A stretch of DNA of 64,000 bases, taken from NCBI GenBank assembly GCA_021229015.1, contig CM037778.1, positions 10,574,956-10,638,955 of the forward strand, read 5' to 3'. The number at the start of each line of letters is the position of its first letter. Within the stretch, counting starts at the first letter, position 1. The DNA comes from Solen grandis (taxonomy: Eukaryota > Mollusca > Bivalvia > Adapedonta > Solenidae). The translations under genes and the position numbers were made by a program. The notes under the pieces are model-generated. The model was not told where the DNA came from. It searched no databases and was given only the letters and a program-made list of their open reading frames with translations. Below are positions 57,232-64,000 of this stretch, one piece after another.

Positions 57232-58265
57232 TTTCATTTATACCATAATCGATTGATTGATTTTTTTTTTCTAAATAAGGACTTTACAGTTTTGTAGCTC
57301 ATTTAAGTACATTGAGGAATTAGGATCAGTGAATGTCTATCATCCATCATTTACAGAATTTTTTCACTCTCCAGCAACTTTCATCTTGATGACAACGAAT
57401 GTCAATGATGTTAATGTTTTAGCCAAGTTAGCCTATGGCAGATATCGGACTGACAGTTCTAGAGTTATAGCCCTTTAAATATCAGAAAATAACAATGTAC
57501 ATGGCCATATATCTACTTACCAAGATTGTTTTTAAATGATATTGGCTAAGTAGGTCCATAGGTCTGTCCCTTGAATTATCAAAAAGATTTTACTGTTTAT
57601 ACTCAAGAATCTTCATTTAAAAAGAAATCTTGTTCAAACCTCTACACAATTTTAATAACCATAATATCTCAGTCAAGTCTTACTATTGCTGATATCTTTT
57701 TATTAGATCTTGAGTTATTGCCCTTGAGATATTAGAAATTCAAACAAATTTTGACATGTTTACACTCTAGTATTTTTATTTCTCAAACAATCTCCATCAA
57801 ACTTTGTAATGCTTATTACTATAATCTCAATGCCAAATTTAATTATGACTGATCAACCCAGTAGGTTAGAAGATATGGCCCTTAAATTATAAAAACAATA
57901 ACAACATATTTCACTTTGTTTCCACTTCAGCATTTATGAAGCATACATGATAAGTTTTAGTCATATTGTAAATGCCATCAATCAAGATTTACCTTCTTTT
58001 GCAAAATCTTAATGAATTACCTGTTTACAGATTTATTTCTTACATAATTGACTGTGTAGTATTATGGAGGAATTCTTATGGGCAGCCGGTTTTTGTGTTC
58101 ATTATTCTATGTCACATATCACAATACTAATTTGTTAAGATTGCTTCTAGTTTATAAAAGTAGTTTCATACTTGGTTTGCATAATGTTATGACATTGTAG
58201 TTTTAATTATAAACTTACTTAATTTTACATTGATTGGGAACATATTCTTACAACTTATACTTATC
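57232..58265. other. Host non-coding DNA with a decayed repeat copy
   Basis: Phrases such as GTTCTAGAGTTATAGCCCTTTAAAT (near 57458) resemble the core units of copy 2, so much of 57290-57900 may be an old, decayed relative. No gene is visible. Confidence 0.4.
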
Positions 58266-58393
58266 TCTCTCTATGGTTCCTGGTTTGGACCAGTACTTTG
58301 TATTCTGGAAAGTCTTGAAAAATCCCATACAGGGGTTCAAACCCACAACCTTAAGTTCCACAGTCGGGTATGTTACCACTGGACCACGGCGCC
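58266..58393 (-). mobile_element. tRNA-derived SINE, family 1 copy b
   Basis: Minus-strand head GGCGCCGTGGTCCAGTGGTA and B box GGTTTGAACCC, then the same body as the copy at 50131-50264. Both copies lie in the same orientation. Confidence 0.72.
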
Positions 58394-58550
58394 TTTCGAT
58401 GTTTAATAGGTTAACATCAAATCAAAAGTAGTTCAATTATTTTGGGTCCTTGCATATTTGAAATAGATATGGTTCTGTCATACTGCAGACAAATGTAAGC
58501 ATGATATCACAACCTGTCCCCTTATTCTTTCATCATCGGGTCAAGCAGTG

Positions 58551-58860
58551 GACCCAGGTGGCTGAATGATGAGAGCATCTGCTTCGTGAGGTAGTGGGTT
58601 CAATCCTTGGCTGTGACATATCAAAGTCTCTAAAGTCCATACTGGTATAGCTCCCTTGCTTAGTGCTTAGCATATAAGGATAGTCCCAGGACTGGTTTGC
58701 ACAGTGTCAGTATAATGTGACTGGGTGTGGTATCATGCCACATGTATACAGCATTATTATTATCTGCAGTGTTGCAGCACTATATCTATCTCAAGTAGAT
58801 ATAGTCTCCAAATAACTGAAATACTGTTGGTGGGATGTTAAACCAAATAAACCAACAACC
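58551..58860 (+). mobile_element. tRNA-derived SINE, family 2, full length
   Basis: The head has an A-box-like GGTGGCTGAATGATGAGAGC and B-box GTGGGTTCAATCC. A long body follows, with a tail TACTGTTGGTGGGATGTTAAA and an A-rich end. The tail type is common among mollusc SINEs (from memory). Confidence 0.75.
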
Positions 58861-59073
58861 AGTGGACCTTTCAAATGTCTACTGATTAAAATTAAATTAC
58901 CAGAATATCCAATAGCTATTCTGAAATATCATGTGACCAATAGTTGACCTGGCTTATACAGATGACATACCATAATAGGAAATTAATCACATACCAGTGG
59001 GAGAAGCACCCATTAAATTTTCACAATTCATAAAAGAAATAAACTGACCTTGATAAGCCATATGCGCTTTTTT

Positions 59074-59935
59074 AGCTCACCTGAGCACAACATGCTCAAG
59101 GGTGAGCTTTTGTGATTCGTCCGGCGTCCGTCGTCTGTCATGCGTCATCAACAATTTGGCTTGTTAACACTCTAGAGGCCATATTTTTAGGCCAATCTTC
59201 ATGAAACTTGGTCAGAATGTTTGTTTCCATAAAATCTTGGACAAGTTCGAAATTGGGTCATGTGGGGTCAAAAAGTAGGTCATGAGGTCAAGTCTTATAA
59301 AAAACCTTGTTAACACTCTAGAGGCCACATTTTTGGCCAAATCTTCATGAAACTTGGTCAGAATGTTTGTCTCCATAAAATCTTGGACAAGTTCAAAATG
59401 GGTCATGTGGGGTCAAAAAGTAGGTCACGAGGTCAAGTCTTATAAAAACCTTGTTAACACTCTAGAGGCCACATTTTTGGCCAAATCTTCATGAAACTTG
59501 GTCAGAATGTTTGTCTCCATAAAATCTTGGACAAGTTCGAATTTGGGTCATGTTGGGTCAAAAAGTAGGTCATGAGGTCAAATCTTAGAAAAACCTTGTT
59601 AACACTCTAGAGGACACATTTTTGGCCCAATCTTTATGAAACTAAGTCAGAATATTTGTTTCCATAAAATCTTGGACACGTTTGAAAGTGGGTCATATGG
59701 GGTCAAAAAGTAGGTCATGAGGTCAAATCTTATAAAAACCTTGTTAACACTCTAGAGGCCACATTTTTGGCCAAATCTTCATGAAACTTGGTCAGAATGT
59801 CTGTTTCCATAAAATCCTGGACAAGCTTAAAAGTGGGTCATGTGGGGTCAAAAAGTAGGTCAGTATCAAAAATTCAACATATGTTGCTCATTTATAATTA
59901 GGTGAGCGATTCAGGGCCATCATGGCCCTCTTGTA
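59074..59935. mobile_element. Hairpin-ended element with a tandem-repeat core, copy 3
   Basis: It opens with AGCTCACCTGAGCA paired to TGCTCAAGGGTGAGCT and closes with AGGTGAGC and the perfect hairpin GGGCCATCATGGCCC. Five well-preserved units of about 144 bases lie between, each with TTAACACTCTAGAGGCCACA and GGTCAGAATGTTTGT. It is the least diverged of the three copies, so the most recent. Confidence 0.78.
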
Positions 59936-61853
59936 TATATTTTATATACATGACATTTTTAGGCAATCAGGATTGTGTACCACAAGATTTTTTTCTTGAA
60001 CGCAAAATTTTAAACTTGCTTATCTGTAACTAAAGATATAGAAAATAATTTGAAACATTGCAAAATATTTTAATACAGCATTAGATTTTTGCCCCAAATT
60101 ATTTTTATATTTCTGATAGGAAATTAAATACACAATGTCAGAACTGCATCATAATTTAAAAGACATGATGGCATATAAATGCACATTTTTTTTCTAAATA
60201 TATCTGAAATCATCATAAGAAGGTTTTGCCATCTGTAACCCTAGGCAGCTGTTACCATTCTGTTGAGCAAATATTCTTTGCGTGAAATATTAATTCTTTT
60301 TCCCTTTAACTTAAAACATACATAAAAAGGTCAACATCATGGTTTAAGTATGGTTTAAGAAGAGGTGTCACCTGACTCGCCTGGGTGGCTTTGTTTTTAT
60401 TGCTGTCTGTAAACAGCTGGGGCCACATTTACTGCAGACCAATCTTCTGTGATACTTATATAAGTGCGGCATGATGGGGGGGGGAAAAAACTTACATGGG
60501 TCCTAATCTCAGATTGTCCTATTTAGTGAATACAGAGGGCTGTGTGCACTAAGAATAGTTTCACGGTCAAATCTTTATAAATAAATTGAGTGCAGTAAGG
60601 CAATCTTGGAATGGTTAAAGAAATCAAATGTATGAGTATTTTTTTCTGAAGTATTTCTTGTGTACCAAAGTCAGATCTGTCTGGGTATTGGCTATTGGTC
60701 AAAGGGTTGATTTGCTGACCTTTGAACTGGTCAGTTTATGTTACGAAATCAACTGATATAGAAATTTTTATCAGCTGAATGGGATTTGGCACAAACAATA
60801 ATCCAGGCCCTGTGTTATCAAAAATGCTTAAGTTTGTTCTCAGATTTGAGTATCGTACTCAAATCCCTATAGAAACTAATGGGCATAGTTGAGTATAAGT
60901 AAGAAAATCATACTTAAGTAAAAATTTTATTTTTTGAGAACATGGGGCCTGCTGGTCTCCTTTTAGTGCTATATATATATATATATGGTACATTAAGACC
61001 AAGATTACCATTTGAATCAAATTCCTTTGTTTCAGATGTATCTAAATTTCAATTTCAAAAGAACATAAACTGGTTTAATTTACATGTAATTCACAGCTTG
61101 TATCATTTTGATGAGAAAGAGAGAAAATGGAAAATGAACTAAATTTGAATCGATAGTAGGAGAGTTGAGCTCATTTAGATTGCAAGATGATTTACCATCT
61201 GTCTAGGTGATAACTTAAGGCATTTTGTTTGATATAAATTAATTCATCAATCTTTGTCGAAAATCTATGGTTTGGACTTATGTTCTTGACAGTATCAGGG
61301 CTGTAGCAGTTACTTTGTTTAATAGAATGTCATGTTGTACTCATTGGGGTTTGAACCTAAAGTCTCACTCTTATGTGTCCAACTAAAATGCTTATCATTG
61401 TGACTGGTTTCTAAAATTTCTTTTTTTATACCTCAACATTATATGATGACAACCTGTCAGAAATGACAAAATATATTTGCTGCAAAAAATAAAGCATTTG
61501 TCATTCTGGAATATTAAATGACAAACATTATGAAAGCTAGAACAACAAAACAAAATGGCAGAAATCAGCGACCATAGGTAATATTTGTTTAATTGATGAG
61601 AATTATAATTGTAAATTTAAAACTGGCTGGTTTTGGTTAAGAATTTACTCATTATATAGCAAGACATATACATAGCAAGGAGGATTGTTTATAACAGTAA
61701 CTTACAAGTCCATAAGATCATTTATTGTTGAATATTGAATATTTAATTGTAGGTATGCATTTCTGCTTAATATTAAGCTGCCATATATTCATTGCAAATT
61801 ATTGCAAAGTTATTGCAAAGTTTGACTCGTTTATTTTACCTAAAGTATTTAAT

Positions 61854-61887
<34 letters not shown>

Positions 61888-62261
61888 TCATCTCAATGGA
61901 AGTTGTTCAGTTTGTTTCTCTTTGCATGAACGCTTGTTTTGTGTTTGTTTTGTTTTCCTTTTCTTCTTATGTTTGTGCTGTTTTTTGTTATACTGCATGT
62001 TCTGACTTTGCCAAATATTGTATAACCTCATGTCTGAAGCTCATGAGAATTATATTCACCGGTTTTACTTAACCAGTTTTTATTAATCACACCAATTATA
62101 TATCACAAACTAAAACTATATCAATTAGCGAAAAAACAAACAATAAGTGATTTTTTTTCATTTGGCCCAATATGAATTTAAAAAAAAAGAAAAAGATTTG
62201 ATCGAAATTATTTTTTATTTGGTGTGAATATTTTACCAGCACTGGTTCCTTGTTTACACAG
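59936..62261. other. Host intron or intergenic DNA
   Basis: AT-rich. Holds an (AT)8 tract at 60971-60986 and the CA microsatellite. The last 40 bases are pyrimidine-rich and end in CACAG, the acceptor of the exon that follows. Confidence 0.55.
61855..61886. repeat. CA microsatellite
   Basis: Sixteen uninterrupted CA units, typical of animal non-coding DNA. Confidence 0.95.
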
Positions 62262-63051
62262 GTGACGATGGCCTTCATCATGCCAAATATAGCAACATGC
62301 CAAATGGTGCCGGGTACCAATCACACTATCAAACACTTCCTCAAATCACATCACGCAATGAAAACCCTGAGGCAGCTCGCATGCCCCCAGAGTCATCTCG
62401 GGTGCCCGACACAGCTCGACGGGCCTCTCCTGCTAGTGTTGCAAGTAGATCCTTACGTTCCCCTCCCGTAGTTACCAAAGCTGCAGCTACCCCGCGTGAC
62501 AAGGCAGCCCCGTCTGATAATAACAGAGACTCATATCATGGCAAAAATCGCAATTTCTTGGACACATACAGGGATGATGGTAGTGGTTCTAATATCCATG
62601 CAAATCATTCATACCATGAGGAAAATGGTACTGCTAAGTTTGCAAATCATTCATACCAAGATGATGATGATAACGGTACTGCTACATTTGCAAATCATTC
62701 ATATCAAGAGGATAACGGTAATTCTAAGTTTGCAAAGCGTTCATATGGTGAGGATAGCACTAACAATCCTTCAGAATATAACATAAACAGACCTCCGCGG
62801 GATCTTAGAAATAGACAAACTTTTGATTCTGACCCCCCTGTAGATCTCCCTCAGCACCACATGGTCAGTTCTCCAAGGCGAGTGCCTCAGCAGGACGAAT
62901 ACCTCCCACCCCTAAGTGCCACGCCCCCTCATTCCGACAATGAGAAACATAAGTCTGGTGGTCATCATGGTAACAGATATAAACATGATGAAGACTCCGG
63001 TATTGCAGGATTCACGCCTGAGACCCACAGAGAAAATGATGTCCTTGATAG
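62262..63051 (+). CDS. Internal exon of an unidentified animal gene
   Basis: One open frame runs through all 790 bases. It is bounded by a pyrimidine-rich acceptor ending CACAG and a consensus donor AG|GTAAGT. The first two bases complete a codon from an earlier exon (phase 1 entry), and the frame from 62264 reads DDGLHHAKYSNMPNGAGYQS. The product is hydrophilic and likely disordered: rich in S, P, N, D and R, with several SPR/RSP-type sites. It has an internal repeat of ANHSY followed by an acidic, asparagine-rich linker, at 14, 16 and 14-residue spacing (gene positions 62600, 62642, 62690, 62732). I do not recognise the family. G+C is clearly higher than in the flanks. Confidence 0.75.
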
Positions 63052-64000
63052 GTAAGTATCTTGCCCGTAAGATTTCATACCTTTTTCATACTTTCTCTTC
63101 CCATTTTTAAATAATATCCTAGCAGTTTAGGACTCCCTATATTTTGTCTTTATGTTTTGCCAAAATAGTTTAGGACCCTTTAATTTTTGCCATTCTTACC
63201 TGTATTAAAGGCTGACCCATAACTTCTTTAAATGCATATTAAGATAGAAAGAGATGGAACAGCCCTTGGTTTGTTTATATAATGGTAGTCCTATGTGTTG
63301 ATGCAGCAAGACAAAACCTTTGTGTTCTTTACCAAAATAATTGTATAAACCTTAGTTTTGGTTAGAGGACCTTTAAGATAAAAAAAACTGTGAAAGCGTT
63401 CATATTCATGAAAAATCTTATAATGTGGTCTTGGAAGCTAATGTAGCATTATAATGGAGTTTCACTGCTAAAGTATTAAAGAACTTTTAAAGCAGCTCAT
63501 TCACAGAATGACTATAATTTGATTTAAAACTATCTTGTGTGTATACTACCTCCATAAATAAAATTATTGTAAAAATATGGTGGTTTTCATACAGGCAATA
63601 GCATTATGAAGGTATCAAATTCCTAATTACGAAACTATCAAAAATTTCTTTTTCTGTTACATGACTGATCTCATTCACTCTCAGTACATGTACTTACTTC
63701 ACAGGCTGAAAACTTTAATATTGCTTACAAATTCGCTACCCAGGACTTGACATGTTGTTGTTAGTGTCCCAAGTAAGCACTTACTTTGGGGATAGCGTAT
63801 CCCATATTTAACACAAATTTCTTGATGTGCGTTTATGAAAAAAAGCATTCCGCACATCCAGTGTGACATACACTTGCTGAGTTCATTTGTCAGGAATCAA
63901 AGACTTTTTACCAACATAAAAGTGGGAGAGTAGAGATTTTTCACTTTTTATTTCTGCCAATCAACTTTGAAAAAGCTGCTTTAAGATTTCTTATTAAGTT
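63052..64000. other. Host intron, nothing recognised
   Basis: AT-rich sequence after the splice donor, with no exon, SINE or other repeat seen to the end of the window. Confidence 0.5.

Noticed and set aside
62496..62786. Alternative 96-codon frame in the host exon
   Set aside because: Methionine/isoleucine-rich out-of-frame reading of the same exon; the 62264 frame spans acceptor to donor without a stop.

Overview
The window is a chimera of two genomes. Bases 1-47929 are dense, intron-free bacterial DNA. Bases 47930-48029 are a 100-N scaffold gap. Bases 48030-64000 are AT-rich, repeat-laden animal DNA. The bacterium looks like a campylobacterotan, by inference from gene content: a type II-B CRISPR-Cas locus with cas4, a two-subunit non-classical fumarate/succinate enzyme, an rpmJ-rpsM-rpsK-rpsD-rpoA-rplQ operon, and promoters with good -10 but mostly poor -35 boxes. 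The animal looks like a mollusc, probably a bivalve. The basis is the recurring 140-145 bp tandem units bounded by hairpins and the tRNA-derived SINEs with a common mollusc 3' tail. Most simply, a symbiont or associated-bacterium contig was scaffolded onto a host contig.

Bacterial layout. 1-5.7 kb: end of metH, an MscS channel, a Vsr endonuclease, and an mlaA-mlaC-RND exporter operon for envelope lipid traffic. 5.7-8.0 kb: a decayed island with a broken Fic gene, its HTH partner and a 5'-truncated DUF1998 protein. 8.0-8.6 kb: five tRNAs behind a perfect consensus promoter. 8.7-12.6 kb: an SNF transporter, yajQ and a broken DUF2157/DUF4824-like membrane pair. 12.6-16.6 kb: CDGSH protein, cytochrome c, DUF411 protein, copper chaperone and copper ATPase. 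16.8-19.9 kb: a LolA-like protein and a DUF1302 barrel. 19.9-29.2 kb: housekeeping genes (znuA-like, tkt, ispA-like, ybaB, panD, ferredoxin, rlmB-like, murE, nfu).

29.3-37.2 kb is the type II-B CRISPR-Cas locus. It has a 21-repeat array, a tracrRNA and cas4, cas2, cas1 and cas9; cas9 is split by a frameshift. Each full-length repeat carries a TATAAT box placed so that transcription would start at the next spacer, and the degenerate repeats lie at the upstream end. 37.5-40.6 kb is the ribosomal protein/rpoA operon with a structured leader. 40.7-43.8 kb holds a D-2-hydroxyacid dehydrogenase and a restriction-modification island, with an intact methyltransferase and a frameshifted nuclease, flanked by imperfect direct repeats. 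43.8-47.9 kb has the fumarate/succinate flavoprotein and iron-sulfur subunits and two glycosyltransferases, the second cut by the gap.

A pattern runs through the bacterial part. About 30 core genes are intact, while nearly every defence, island or orphan membrane gene is frameshifted or truncated. This suggests real accessory-gene decay, although indel errors in a long-read assembly cannot be excluded.

Host part. There is one convincing feature of coding type, an internal exon at 62262-63051 with consensus splice sites and a short internal amino-acid repeat. The rest is intronic or intergenic: three related hairpin-ended elements with tandem cores (one carrying a nested inverted-repeat element), tRNA-derived SINEs, a CA microsatellite and unassigned AT-rich DNA.
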